Assembly (NCBI GenBank): GCA_028583605.1
Contig: CM053325.1
Location: 44,090,987 to 44,154,986 of the forward strand
DNA from: Dastarcus helophoroides
Taxonomy: Eukaryota > Arthropoda > Insecta > Coleoptera > Bothrideridae
Length of the DNA: 64,000 bases
Reading direction: 5' to 3'
In this document: one piece after another, positions 34,187 to 45,491 of the stretch
How the letters are laid out: every line of letters begins with the position of its first letter
Numbering within the stretch: position 1 is the first letter of the stretch
Notes under the pieces: model-generated
Seen by the model: only the letters and a program-made list of their open reading frames with translations
Database searches by the model: none
What the model was told of the DNA's origin: nothing
Made by a program: the position numbers and the translations under genes

Positions 34187-36078
34187 GCTATCACAACAAT
34201 TTCTCGCAGACAATTTAGGGCACGACAATTCCTCACGGACAATTCCTCGTGGGACAATTTAGCGCGTGTAACAATTCCGCGCGTGCTACAATTTTGCAGA
34301 ATGTTTATCTGTTACCTTTAAGAGGGACAATTTTATGATTTTAAATCATGTCTAAATTATTTGCGGAGAAAAATCAATTTGAACCAAACAAAAATAATAT
34401 TTTTTCATTCATTGATAATTATTTTATTCTTTAAATGATGATTTTATTGTTATATTGAATTAGGGGCCCGTTGATTCATTAAATATTATTCAATTAACGG
34501 GAGCCCCTGGTGAGGATAATTAAGGGTACAATTTTCTCTGAGGATTCTCCCAGGTAAATAAATGACTGAATTTGGACTTTTTCTGATTATGCCCCACATG
34601 GGTTTGGAGAATTGTTAATTATTAAGTTCCTTAACTTGACATAATGAGCAACCCTTTTAAGAAAATAATTTGTTAATCGTTTTTTCTGAACTTGAAGCAA
34701 TATAAAGGATAATCATTTTCTATTTAAAATTTCGTTGCTTTGCAAATATCTACTCGTAACAATGGTCCTACAATATATCGAGAGTGAGAAAGGCCGCCAG
34801 TTATTGGTATTTAACAACCAAGTTCATATAAGAGAAAAAATTATTAATTCGAGTGGAAAAGTAATTTGGAAATGTGCACAATATCACAAGTGGCGCTGTT
34901 CTGGGAGGGTTCATACTCTTGGAGAGGAAGTTATTAAAAGTAGTGTCCACAATCATGTTCCTGACGAAGCAGAAATTGAATCCCGAAGAGCTATTGCAAG
35001 GATGAAGACCATGTCAAAGCGAATAGAACCAAGTACGCAAATTGTGATAGCAACCATTTCTGAAGATATATCCGTTGCCGCTGCTGGCAAACTTCCACAA
35101 TTTTCTGCCATGAGAAGAAATATTTAGCTAGTACACGCAAAAGAACAAGCCTTTCCTGCGAACCCTACATCATTGCAAGAATTAATCATTCCCCAGGAAT
35201 ATACTACCACATCTTCGGGGCAACCGTTTTTGCTATACGACAGTGGGCCTGGTGACGACAGAATGTTGCTCTTTTCCACTGCGGCCAACTTAGAATTCAT
35301 GTCAAATTGTGATCATTGGTATGCGGATGGAACATTTAGTACGACACCACGACCGTTTACTCAGTTATATACGATTCATGGTATTCAGTATAAGAACGTA
35401 CTTCCAGCTGTATACGCCTTGCTGCCTAATAAAATGGAAAATACATACAATCGTATATTTGGAGCTTTAAAGATATTGAAGCCTGGACTTCAACCGTTAA
35501 CATTTTTAGAAGATTTTGAAACAGCTGCAATGAATGCTGTTCTGAATAAATTTCCCGATACTATATTACGTGAGTGCTTCTTTCACTTCACACAATGTAT
35601 ATGGAGACATATGGGCTGCAAGTTCAATATACGCAACATCCTGATTTTGCTTTAAATTTACGACTTCTGGCAGCACAAACGCGTGCCGGAGCACTATGTC
35701 GTTGAGTCGTATGAATTTTTGCTTGATAGCGAATTTTATACTCAGAATGAAAACTTACTAATGCCGCTGTTAAATTATTTTGAAGACACATGGATAGGCC
35801 TAGCAGACAGAAGAGGAAGAAGACGTCCCCCATTATTTGCCAGAAATATATGGAATTGCTACGAGATGACCGTGCAAGATATTCCGCGCACCAACAATGG
35901 AATTGAAGGGTGGCACAATAGCTTTTCATCCATGATTAATGGCGCCCATCCGAATTTGTGGAAATTTATTATTTATTTCGCACGCGAGAAATTGTCTAAG
36001 CGAGAATTTGTCTAGCGCGGAATTGGAGGCGATGAATTGTCGTTCGCTAAATTGACCGCGAGAAATTGTCGTAGAACC
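34187..36078 (+). mobile_element. MULE with FLYWCH-type transposase, near full length
   Basis: The element is bounded by a 9-bp duplication, CTAATTAAT (34178-34186) and TTAATTAAT (36079-36087). Its imperfect inverted ends contain ACAACAATTTCTCGC and the inverse GCGAGAAATTGTCGT. Several further copies of the words GACAATT and AATTGTC lie just inside both ends (34190-34330 and 35990-36075), the subterminal repeats typical of MULEs. It carries the transposase pseudogene at 34735-36015 and is inserted in a DD34E element. Confidence 0.8.
34735..36015 (+). pseudogene. MULE transposase with FLYWCH zinc finger, one stop and one frameshift
   Basis: The first segment (34735-35127) is a FLYWCH domain: QLLVFNNQVHIREK, WKCAQYHKWRCSGRV and VHNHVPDEAE give the F-L-Y-W-C-H pattern and the Zn ligands, followed by a helical linker. 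A single TAG near 35125 separates it from 35173-35655, which holds the MULE core (YADGTFSTTPRPFTQLYTIH, YALLPNK, DFETAAMNAV, ECFFHFTQCIWRHM). A frameshift near 35635 shifts to 35683-36015, with RRGRRRPPLF and RTNNGIEGWHNSF, the conserved C-terminal N-x-x-E-x-W-H motif. This is the best-preserved transposase in the window, but still inactive as written. Confidence 0.85.
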
Positions 36079-36639
36079 TTAATTAATTCATCCTCTCGTG
36101 TTTGAAACTTTACTGTAAACTAAATTTTTTACATATCCCCCAAAATAAAAGTCCATAGAATTATGATCCAGGGATCTAGGTGGCCATGCAAAGTATCCCC
36201 TCAACCAATCCATTGTGGATAAATGTTATTGAAAAAATTTCGAACATGTATTCCACAATGTGGTGGTGCCCAGTCCATTTGAAACCACGTATCCCTTCTC
36301 AATAAAGTGGAACTTCTGAAAGAGGTGGTAATTCATTAGTAAGGAATAGTAAATTATTAAACGAATCGGAGTAGCTGAAACGAATATTTGGCGAATTTAC
36401 TATTGTCGTTTGGTTTACTCTATTTAAATATTAAAATAGTCACTGCGAAATTTTGAGTTAGATTAAAATTTGATGCTGTTGGCACTCCTGCATGACTGCC
36501 TTGATCTCTAATTTCTTTTTTCTTAACAATTTGTAAGATTAATAAAAAAAATCTCTTAACTCTGCTTATTGTATGGATAATTTTATAGGCCCATATCTTT
36601 TGAACAAAAGAAGATAGACCTACAACTTTTGGGTTTTTT

Positions 36640-37220
36640 AGTCTTAGAATTAAGGTGCAACAGACTGGTTTTTGATTATCTTCAAAAATTGAAATACAAA
36701 TCTTGTCCCCTGAAGATGATACTTTGGCTGTCGAAACGCGTTAGAACAACCTTTGTTGTAGATATTCTTTCTAATTTCTTTGCGAAGTATTCATATTTGT
36801 ATGCAGTTTTATTGTCTTTTATTTCTTCATAATTACTTTCTGACAGCTTACACAAATTTGTAAAGGAAGAAATTTGAATTGATTTTCTGACGACGGGCAG
36901 AGAATAACACTGCCCGAAACGTTAAAATTTTAAATAATTTTGTTATTTATTTTTTACGTCGTTTAAATTTTAATATAGTTTTAAGTGTTTTTCAGTGTTG
37001 AGTCCCAAACAGCGACTGACAAACCAAAATCCAACGCAATCGCTGTTTGCGGCAATCTATAACAGATTGCCATTCCTTAACAGAAGGTATTGAAATTTAG
37101 GATTGTGAAAGGAGTATCCGGCGAAGAAAAAGCCAATAAAACTGCATACAAACCTTTGTTGTGTTTTTTAATCTTTCTTGGTTTCAGGGGACAAGATTTG
37201 TATTTCAATTCTTAGAATTA
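36640..37220. repeat. repeat unit with inverted ends and two hammerhead-like motifs
   Basis: The words ATTGAAATACAAATCTTGTC and CCCTGAA (36688-36714) recur inverted at about 37182-37208, next to a TTAGAATTAAG word also present at both ends (inverted only in part). Two CTGANGA...GAAAC motifs lie inside in plus orientation: 36710-36740 and 36887-36920. Fragments of the same family occur at 29770-29890 and, inverted, at 44040-44090. I infer a decayed Penelope-like or retrozyme-like element family, with no ORF left. Confidence 0.45.
36881..36929 (+). ncRNA. hammerhead-ribozyme-like motif (degenerate or unusual)
   Basis: CTGACGA (36887-36893) and GAAA (36916-36919) flank a perfect 6-bp stem GGGCAG/CTGCCC. 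Four A-U pairs (TTTT 36883-36886 with AAAA 36924-36927), extendable by two, form stem I. After GAAA the word CGTT gives a minimal stem III and a possible cleavage position. One extra C sits between the first box and stem II, which departs from the consensus, so activity is uncertain. Confidence 0.45.
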
Positions 37221-38242
37221 AGTCTAGTTTTTGCGTCAAAAATTTGATCATAGCGATAAGGAACATCTTCTATATTAGATATGAAATTAATATCTGATTT
37301 CTGGAAAAAAATTTTCGTGGCACCTTTCATCTGTCAAATTTCTTACGAAGATCTAGTTATCTCGGAAACTATAAATCTTAAGAAGAATATTTGTTATCCA
37401 AAGTGGCCTTAAAATATTAAATATAATCCAAAAATGCAAAAATATATAGTGTATCTCATTTAAAATAACGAAGTTGATGTCAACTTCCGGTATAACCAAA
37501 GGCATTGCAACTTTGCAAATATTTTAGTTAGATTGATCTTGTTGACTTTGCTTAGTTGTCAAATTTTCAAATTTTTTAGATAAGTAATTTGCCAGATATC
37601 GATCGCGGCGATTTCCGGCGGGATGCATTGTATAAAAACGTTAATACAATACAATTTCTCCTATTGCATAAAGATATTTAAACATATTTAGCAAAATTTC
37701 AATGTCAATACCTCTATCAGGATAAAAACTTTGGGACTTGAAAAACATAAATTTGAGAATTTTTTTTTGGGGCGACTCAATTAGCCGTATATTATTTTGG
37801 TTTATAGGATACCATATCGAAGTTGCATATTTTAACTTATAATTAGATCTAATGTATGAAAAACACAGTACTTGTAAGCTTCTAATATTTGAAGTTCCAG
37901 TTTCGCCTAAAGAAAACCAAGTAAATTGTGAGCTGATTTAGTGGTTTGATAGATATGGCTCGAAAAGCTAAGTTTGTCGTTAAATACAACTACAGTTAGT
38001 TCAAAGCAGCTTTCAAGGGTGTAATTATTGATTCTAATATAAAATTTAGTTTGCTAGTAAAAGTTACGATTTTGCATTTAGATACATTTAATTTTAAGAA
38101 ATTATTGTTGCACCAGCCTAAAATTCTATTTAGTTGTTTTGCAAGTAAAGGCAATCGCTAATATTAGTAACGTTATTGTAGATTTTCAGATCGTCTGTGA
38201 ATAGCAAATGGTCTCACTCAATGACAGAAGCTTCATCATTGA

Positions 38243-39801
38243 TAGAGAGCGAATTATGTGCACAGATTTTGTAACGAAATATGTGCATATTATATGCAAA
38301 TTTTGAACGAAATATACATCACAATTACAAAAATATGCCCATTAATATGCAATATATGCATCATCAATCCAAAAACATTAGGTTCGATGTAAGTAAAATA
38401 TTTGATGACCATTTAAAAAGTTACGATACCATTAAATGCTATAAATCAGAAATACTAACATATTTTCATTTAAAAATTTTTATCAACTGCCGGAATTAAA
38501 ATTTCTCAAAAATATAAATGTGAATAGAGCAACTCCTGTTTCGAATTTTAATAGCAATAGGTACATACATTTTAATTATCCATTTAATTTTTTCTTTTAG
38601 TCATATCAAAATTGTAATTAAAAATGAAACATTAAATCGCAGTTTCTAATAAAAATTTTAGAGCCACATTATTAATTCTGAATCCAACATTAGTTTTTGG
38701 TGCAATTTTAAGCATGTTCTTGAGGATAAAAACATTTCACTAGAATCATTGCGAAAAAAGTTTTCACAAGAAGAGTTGCTTCAGTTGATTTTAACTGTCA
38801 CTGTAGAAATGTCAAAAGCTATGGATTATAGTAATTTCACTTAAAAAATACTGAGGAATCTAAATAAACAGCAAAAAAATTTAATTCCAAAGTAAAAGAG
38901 GAAATCTATTTGTGTCCGCTACTGTAAAATATAGTATGACTATATTATGAGTCGAATATGTGCAGTATTTACCTACTTACAATATTTTTGTAGAGTTGAC
39001 ACAATAATGCCCTTATCCTGTACTAACTCGAGATATAGTCGAAATCAAGTATTTATATTCAATACTCGACAATCTTGCACTGCAAGCACTACAGGAGTTA
39101 AATATAATAAAACCCAAGTAATAAAATTACGGGATAAAAAATACAATATATTGTAACGCAATGTAAATAGATGGATAGAATTTAGAATAGAATTGTAGAA
39201 TTTAGTATATAAAAAAAAAAGTTTCTAGAAAGATCTGATAAGGGGAAAGCGGCCGCGATAACGAAACAAACGGCAGATAAGCGTTCCAGAAATTTCGGCA
39301 AACGATAAGCCTTATAGGCCGAAAAGTTCTAGAAGCCGGGAGCCAAAACTATAAAAGGCGGTCAGCTTTCCCTCAAGTCAGTCAGAGTCAGTGTAATTAG
39401 TGAGTTAGTAGAAGTCAATAATAAGTAAGTTAATTATTCAATTGTGGTGATCCAAGTTGAGTTCAGTAATAAAGTGGGTATAATAATCCACCACGTGTAA
39501 TCAATTGAATGGATAAGCCCGTAACATTATATTAATAACAAGCATGGTTTATTTTGAAACCGCCGTAATTTTTATATCAATAGTGTAGTTGCTCGTTAGA
39601 CAAAAACTTTACCTCTGGAGTCTAGGTTTTCAAAAAATAATGACTTTATGTAAAATCTTATTTTAGTGTTGAAGTTTACATTTTTTCTTGCCGAATGCAA
39701 TAGAAATATGCCGCAATATGCAAAATTATTAGAAATATGCCAGCTTCTCAAACATATGCAAATGTGCATGCACATGCAAGTTGCATATAATCCGCTCTCT
39801 A
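38243..39801. mobile_element. hAT-type element inserted in the LINE RT domain
   Basis: The ends TAGAGAGCGAATTATGTGCA and the inverse of TAGAGAGCGGATTATATGCA are flanked by ATCATTGA (38235-38242) and GTCATTAA (39802-39809), a 6-of-8 match to an 8-bp hAT-type duplication. Removing it rejoins the LINE frame between the IFIND and FTDDLK boxes. Subterminal ATATGCA words are frequent at the right end and near the left. No transposase domain is recognisable; a solo LTR (39152-39526) sits inside. The right-hand part is repeated at 40030-41280 by the tandem duplication. Confidence 0.7.
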
Positions 39802-40029
39802 GTCATTAATAAAAATTAAAAAGAGTAATGGGCCCAGATTTGATCCTTGTGGAACTCCGGAAATTGTTATACGTATAACTCGGAGATTTGCAGCTTCTTT
39901 ATTCGACAAATTGTTTTCTGGAAGACAGGTACGATGTGAACAATAGGATTCTTAGTGAAACCAAATACCTTTAACCTTCATAGTAACAAAAATTGGTCTC
40001 TTTGGTCAAAAGCCTTCTGTATATCTAAT
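38551..40029. repeat. tandem duplication, unit 1 (1,479 bp)
   Basis: Unit 1 is followed directly by unit 2 (40030-41508) with virtually no visible differences. The junction shows the 4-bp microhomology ATAG (38551-38554, 40030-40033, 41509-41512). The unit includes most of the hAT element, its solo LTR and a slice of the LINE RT region. The identical 69-codon frames at 38947 and 40426 are products of the duplication and not genes. Confidence 0.9.
39152..39526 (+). mobile_element. solo LTR (Gypsy type), copy in unit 1
   Basis: A 375-bp LTR from TGTAACGCAATG to CCCGTAACA with a TATA motif (CTATAAAAGGCGG) near 39350, the ACGGCAGATAAGCGTT core and a repeated GTCAGTCAGAGTCAG leader. The flanks ATAT and TTAT form a 3-of-4 target duplication. 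It is about 80-90% similar by eye to the solo LTR at 55763-56136 and more distantly related to the LTRs at 20.8-26.1 kb. Confidence 0.85.
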
Positions 40030-41508
40030 ATAGCAATAGGTACATACATTTTAATTATCCATTTAATTTTTTCTTTTAGTCATATCAAAATTGTAATTAA
40101 AAATGAAACATTAAATCGCAGTTTCTAATAAAAATTTTAGAGCCACATTATTAATTCTGAATCCAACATTAGTTTTTGGTGCAATTTTAAGCATGTTCTT
40201 GAGGATAAAAACATTTCACTAGAATCATTGCGAAAAAAGTTTTCACAAGAAGAGTTGCTTCAGTTGATTTTAACTGTCACTGTAGAAATGTCAAAAGCTA
40301 TGGATTATAGTAATTTCACTTAAAAAATACTGAGGAATCTAAATAAACAGCAAAAAAATTTAATTCCAAAGTAAAAGAGGAAATCTATTTGTGTCCGCTA
40401 CTGTAAAATATAGTATGACTATATTATGAGTCGAATATGTGCAGTATTTACCTACTTACAATATTTTTGTAGAGTTGACACAATAATGCCCTTATCCTGT
40501 ACTAACTCGAGATATAGTCGAAATCAAGTATTTATATTCAATACTCGACAATCTTGCACTGCAAGCACTACAGGAGTTAAATATAATAAAACCCAAGTAA
40601 TAAAATTACGGGATAAAAAATACAATATATTGTAACGCAATGTAAATAGATGGATAGAATTTAGAATAGAATTGTAGAATTTAGTATATAAAAAAAAAAG
40701 TTTCTAGAAAGATCTGATAAGGGGAAAGCGGCCGCGATAACGAAACAAACGGCAGATAAGCGTTCCAGAAATTTCGGCAAACGATAAGCCTTATAGGCCG
40801 AAAAGTTCTAGAAGCCGGGAGCCAAAACTATAAAAGGCGGTCAGCTTTCCCTCAAGTCAGTCAGAGTCAGTGTAATTAGTGAGTTAGTAGAAGTCAATAA
40901 TAAGTAAGTTAATTATTCAATTGTGGTGATCCAAGTTGAGTTCAGTAATAAAGTGGGTATAATAATCCACCACGTGTAATCAATTGAATGGATAAGCCCG
41001 TAACATTATATTAATAACAAGCATGGTTTATTTTGAAACCGCCGTAATTTTTATATCAATAGTGTAGTTGCTCGTTAGACAAAAACTTTACCTCTGGAGT
41101 CTAGGTTTTCAAAAAATAATGACTTTATGTAAAATCTTATTTTAGTGTTGAAGTTTACATTTTTTCTTGCCGAATGCAATAGAAATATGCCGCAATATGC
41201 AAAATTATTAGAAATATGCCAGCTTCTCAAACATATGCAAATGTGCATGCACATGCAAGTTGCATATAATCCGCTCTCTAGTCATTAATAAAAATTAAAA
41301 AGAGTAATGGGCCCAGATTTGATCCTTGTGGAACTCCGGAAATTGTTATACGTATAACTCGGAGATTTGCAGCTTCTTTATTCGACAAATTGTTTTCTGG
41401 AAGACAGGTACGATGTGAACAATAGGATTCTTAGTGAAACCAAATACCTTTAACCTTCATAGTAACAAAAATTGGTCTCTTTGGTCAAAAGCCTTCTGTA
41501 TATCTAAT
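40030..41508. repeat. tandem duplication, unit 2 (1,479 bp)
   Basis: Direct copy of 38551-40029. The LINE RT frame continues correctly only from unit 2 into 41509-42136, so unit 2 keeps the original right junction and unit 1 the original left junction. Confidence 0.9.
40631..41005 (+). mobile_element. solo LTR, duplicated copy in unit 2
   Basis: Same sequence as 39152-39526, carried along by the tandem duplication and not an independent insertion. Confidence 0.85.
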
Positions 41509-42700
41509 ATAGACTACATCCGCCTGTCCTCCTAGATCCAAACTATCGCCTATAAAGTGACTTATGGTTGCTAAATTTGTGACTGTCGATCTTTTTAACA
41601 TAAAACCATGTTGATTTGGTGATATTGCCGAGTTGACGTGGTAGTAAATGTTATTATCATTTCAAATACCTTAGCAAAATTATATAACATAGCTGCAATC
41701 TATAATTTTTGATCATCGATGTATCTCCTGATTATAAGATCGGACATATTCCAGTAGATTTCCATATATCCGGAAATTTAGTTGTTTTTATAATAAAATT
41801 ATACAAAATACTTAGTGGAGATGCAAACACGTTAGTACAGTCTTTAATCATCAAGTCAGCAGTCATCTTATTTTTCAACTTTTTTATTAATTGTAATATA
41901 TCATCTTCCGTAATTCGTAATAAGTTGGATAAAAATGAAAAATCTTTATTAATATTTTCTGGATTAGAATTTATGTAAACACTAGCAAAGTACTTTGCGA
42001 AACCATCCACTACTACTTGTGGTGAGTCGATAGTTTCGTTATTAATAGACATACTACTAGGAATGTCTCTTCGTTTTAAATGCACAAATGCCCAACATTT
42101 AGTTGGATTATGTGTAATTTTGGAAAGCAGAATCAATTTGCGGCTTAACTATTGTCCTTACAGTTTTATAGTGATTAAGGTAATGTTCATTTTTTAAATT
42201 CTTATATGCTAATGCTTAGTTTCTGTAGTAAACCAGGGTGGGAAAGTGCGATTGTTTTCCTTGCCATTCCTCGCCATATTTATAACTTGACGAACCCGAT
42301 CTTCGTTCTCCAAAATTACCTTAATGGCTCGAGTCTATAAGGCAGCTCCAAAGATCATCAAATTATATTTGCGTTTTTGTCTTTCCTAAACTTCCTGAAT
42401 TGCACCATCCAAAATTCTTTCATTAGAATTTGACACAGTCCATTTTTTAAATTTATTGAGATCCAATTGTAATTATTGTTTTATTGAATCCTTTAAAGCG
42501 TTTATATGTGTGAGATACTTTTGTGAAATATTGCTTTCGAATTTATCGAAACTTTCTTTAAATTTATTTTGCATATTACGCATTAATGTCTTAATATCTC
42601 CTAATTGGCTCATAAACAAGTTAAAGAAATTGCATATGATCTTAATATCATATATATCATAGGACCCACACAAGCAAGATGAATTTCTGCCCGACATCCA

Positions 42701-42997
42701 TCACACGAAATTGTTGGTTGACCCTGTTTGGTAGTTGTCTTCTATTCGGACACTGGTAAGGCATTCTTGTGTAATAGCGATAACTTTTTATAAACAGGAT
42801 GTCCATTTTAAAAGTATGCACCCCGGTTTTCTTGAGAACTGCAAAGAATTTTAAAAAACCCAAAAGCAGGTCGATTAGTAAGGAAACGCCCTGTATCTCC
42901 TACAATTATTTTGATAAAAAAAATATTTTTAGTGCAAGAGCACATTACTACAAAGTGCACATTTAAAAACTATTTTTCACTATACAGGGTGAATATA
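42701..42997. other. short non-coding stretch between LINE and foldback
   Basis: The phrase ACAGGATGTCCATTTTAAAA with a later CCTGTATC suggests another decayed small DNA transposon, but the ends do not pair clearly. Confidence 0.35.
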
Positions 42998-43252
42998 CAG
43001 GTTGAACCAAATTTGATTTCCATTATAGGGATCTCGTAATCTATTAGAGATACAAAGAAGCTTAAATGAGCAAGGTAATGCAGAATTTAATTCGCAATCT
43101 TATTCCGCTGAGAAAACAATTGAATTTCAATTCGTCTTGATTTTATTTAGAAAAGACAAAAAATCGCCATATTTAAAAATCAGCTGTAACTTGTTTATTT
43201 GAAGTCAGATTAAAAAAATTTAAAAATTATAACTAAGGCCTTTTTATTGATG

Positions 43253-45491
43253 ACCGGGTGGCCAACTAAGAAAGGACGCCGGCTATATCTCAGCAACGAA
43301 TCACTTAAGAACTTTGGGGAAAAATTTTCAATAAAAAAAGTGGCCCTGAAAAATCGCTGGAAAATATTTTTGAAGTTCTAAAATGACTGCTAGGTGGCGT
43401 AATAGGTAAGACTGAATAGAAAATTAGGATTTTCTCGAAATTTTGCCCATTTAAAGTATATGAAAAATATATGCATTGTAATCCTAGAATATTTTCGATT
43501 TGTTTTGCTTTACACTTTTTGTTCTGTCTTTAAAAATAAAGTAGTGGGGAGGCGTCGAAAAAATTTTTTTTAAATACAATTTACTTCAGTTAGCCTTAAG
43601 GAAATTTAGCAAATTTAGTCTTTATAGAAAGAGTGCTATTTAGTCTAATCGACGGCACTTTTACCTATTTTTATTTTAAAATTATTGTCGCTGCTACAGT
43701 GCGTTATATATAATAGTAACAAATTTCGCCGTTTTTCTAAAAAAAATTAAATAGAATGATATGTCAATTTGGATATCTTAAAATAGAGAATTAAAAACCC
43801 TAAATATCAGTAAAAATCGCAACTCGATATATTTTGTCTAACCGAAGATATTGACAAACAAAATTTAAGTTATATGTAAATAATCACATAGGTTGTCTAC
43901 AAAACTGGTAAAGTGGCCCTTGAAAAAAGTTAACTGCGAAAATGAAATAAAAAAGTGCAAATCTTTAAGCCTGCAAATGTGTTTACTACCTGCTCTTTTA
44001 ACTGAATTTTTATTTCCGCTTTTAAATTTCTTTATAAAATAAAAAATTGGTTTCAGAGGACAAGATTTGTATTTCAATTTTCATAATTAAAAAAATTTAA
44101 ACAAATGAAGAAGCATTTAACATGCTAACTAACCATTTATTTCGAATGCATGAAAATGCAAGTGATGATGCTAAATCTACGCGTGCAGTATTCCGAAAAA
44201 CGTAATCAAAGTGAAAGAGTTTTTCTTCGACTGATACATCGGATACGCACCACCGGAAATGTGCATGTTGCTATGTTCAGAAGATAACGTAGAGGTGGCA
44301 TCGAGCAAAATATTATAAATGTTTTAGAATATGTGAAATTTAATCCTCATTTAAGTGCTAGAACAATAGCTAATGACTTGGGGATATGCTGGATCACCGT
44401 TCAAAATTAGGCCCACATGGCAGGTAGATAGGAAGTGGAAGTCAGTTTTCTTGGCCATCCAGATCCCCAGATCTGACTTGCCTTGATTTTTATTTGTCAG
44501 GCGAATAGAAGATCTTGTTTTTGCCAACAAGCCTACAAAAGAAAGGGCATGATCGAAAGAATAAGAAACAATATTTAGAGGGGTAAAATTGTCAATCGTA
44601 AAAGTTAAAATTGCAGTGTTGTTCATTCGTCAGAGGATTCACTACATGAAAATGATGGGCTGCAGTCAGTTTGAACATCTAGGGCTCCAGTAAATAGAGG
44701 ATATTAATTTAACATTTTTAATGTAATGCAGTCTTCTTTTACTTTTTTGAATATTAGATTGTTCCTTCGGTTAATTTTTTTACATTAATCACTGTTATTA
44801 CTATTAAATCATTGTAGGTATGTGAATTACTTATTTTTATATTATGTAAGACAAATTCTAAACCTCCTCTGATTTCGTATTCTAAATAGTAAACAACGTC
44901 ATCAAGCTTTTAACTTACTGAAATTCGAGTTGCGGTTTTTATTGATATCTAGGGCTTTTAATTCTCTATTTTAAGATATTAAAATTGATATATCTTCCTA
45001 TTTAATTTTTTTTTAGGAAAACGGCGAAATTTGTTACCATTTTATATAACGTGCTGTAGCAACGACAATAATTTTAAAATAAAAACATATGAAAGTGCTT
45101 TCGATAGACTAAATAACATTCTTTCCATAGAGACCATATTTGTTAAATTTTATTGAGGCTAACTAAAGCAAATGGTATTTAAAAAAATTTTTTTTCGATG
45201 TCTCCCCACCACTTTATTTTTAGAGATAAAAGAAACAAAAACATATTGAAACTACTCTAGGATTACAATGCATGCATTTTCAATATACCTGAATTAAGCA
45301 AAATTTCGAGAAAATACTAATTTTCTATTTAGCTTCACGTATTACGCCACCTAGCGGTCATTTTAGAACCTCAAAAATATTATCCAGCGATTTTTCAGGG
45401 CCGCTTTTCTTATTGAAATTTTTTTCTCAAAACTGTGGGATGGTTCGTTGCTGAGATATAGCCGGCATCCTTTCTTAGTTGGCCACCCGGT
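43253..45491. mobile_element. second foldback transposon nested in the first
   Basis: The ends ACCGGGTGGCCAACTAAGAA and the inverse TTCTTAGTTGGCCACCCGGT are followed by inverted arms of about 600 bp (43253-43860 and 44890-45491). The arms share blocks such as GCCGGCTATATCTCAGCAAC and ACTAAAT.. in inverse order. The centre (about 43870-44880) holds a transposase remnant and a piece of the hammerhead-associated repeat family. Confidence 0.8.
44104..44410 (+). pseudogene. DD34E transposase N-terminal (HTH) remnant
   Basis: In mixed frames the plus strand gives ERVFLRLIHRIRTTGNVHVA and then VLEYVKFNPHLSARTIANDL, followed by GICWITVQ. This is the paired-type helix-turn-helix found at the N-terminus of DD34E (IS630-Tc1-mariner) transposases of insects. 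Stops near 44205, 44285 and 44405 end it. It is probably the remains of the protein that mobilised the foldback around it. Confidence 0.6.

Larger units (their letters stand above)
33897..36320 (-). mobile_element. DD34E transposon remnant split by a MULE
   Basis: On the minus strand 36310-36088 encodes WPPRSLDHNSMDFYFGGYVK, the block around the last catalytic residues of DD34E (IS630-Tc1-mariner) transposases. Its C-terminal continuation (TREDELI, then RRIQ, SAQQIRINRL and ACIQSARRTAFRKL) is on the far side of the MULE, at 34186-34040. The family motif W-P-P-R-S-x-D and the downstream CI-GGHF-like tail fix orientation and order. Stops interrupt the frame. The outer ends are approximate. Confidence 0.6.
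37470..42700 (-). mobile_element. LINE (non-LTR retrotransposon), broken and interrupted
   Basis: Read on the minus strand from the right: an ORF1-like coiled-coil piece (42697-42473, with MSGRNSSCLCG), a linker with FPPWFTTE (about 42220), and the N-terminal RT region (42136-41732). Next comes the RT box GVPQGSNLGPLLFLIFIND (about 41350-41290). After a hAT element follow LLFTDDLKIY (the catalytic xxDD box, about 38200), LKLNVSKCK and YATSIWYPI down to about 37490. The endonuclease domain is missing and several stops are present. The RT piece at 39806-40029 is a second copy made by tandem duplication. Confidence 0.7.

Noticed and set aside
34735..36015. FLYWCH protein as a domesticated host gene
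   Set aside because: It lies within a MULE with terminal repeats and 9-bp target duplication and is broken by a stop and a frameshift.
38947..40635. Two identical 69-codon frames interpreted as duplicated genes
   Set aside because: Their identity is explained by the 1,479-bp tandem duplication of transposon DNA; the frame ends inside a solo LTR region and has no domain.
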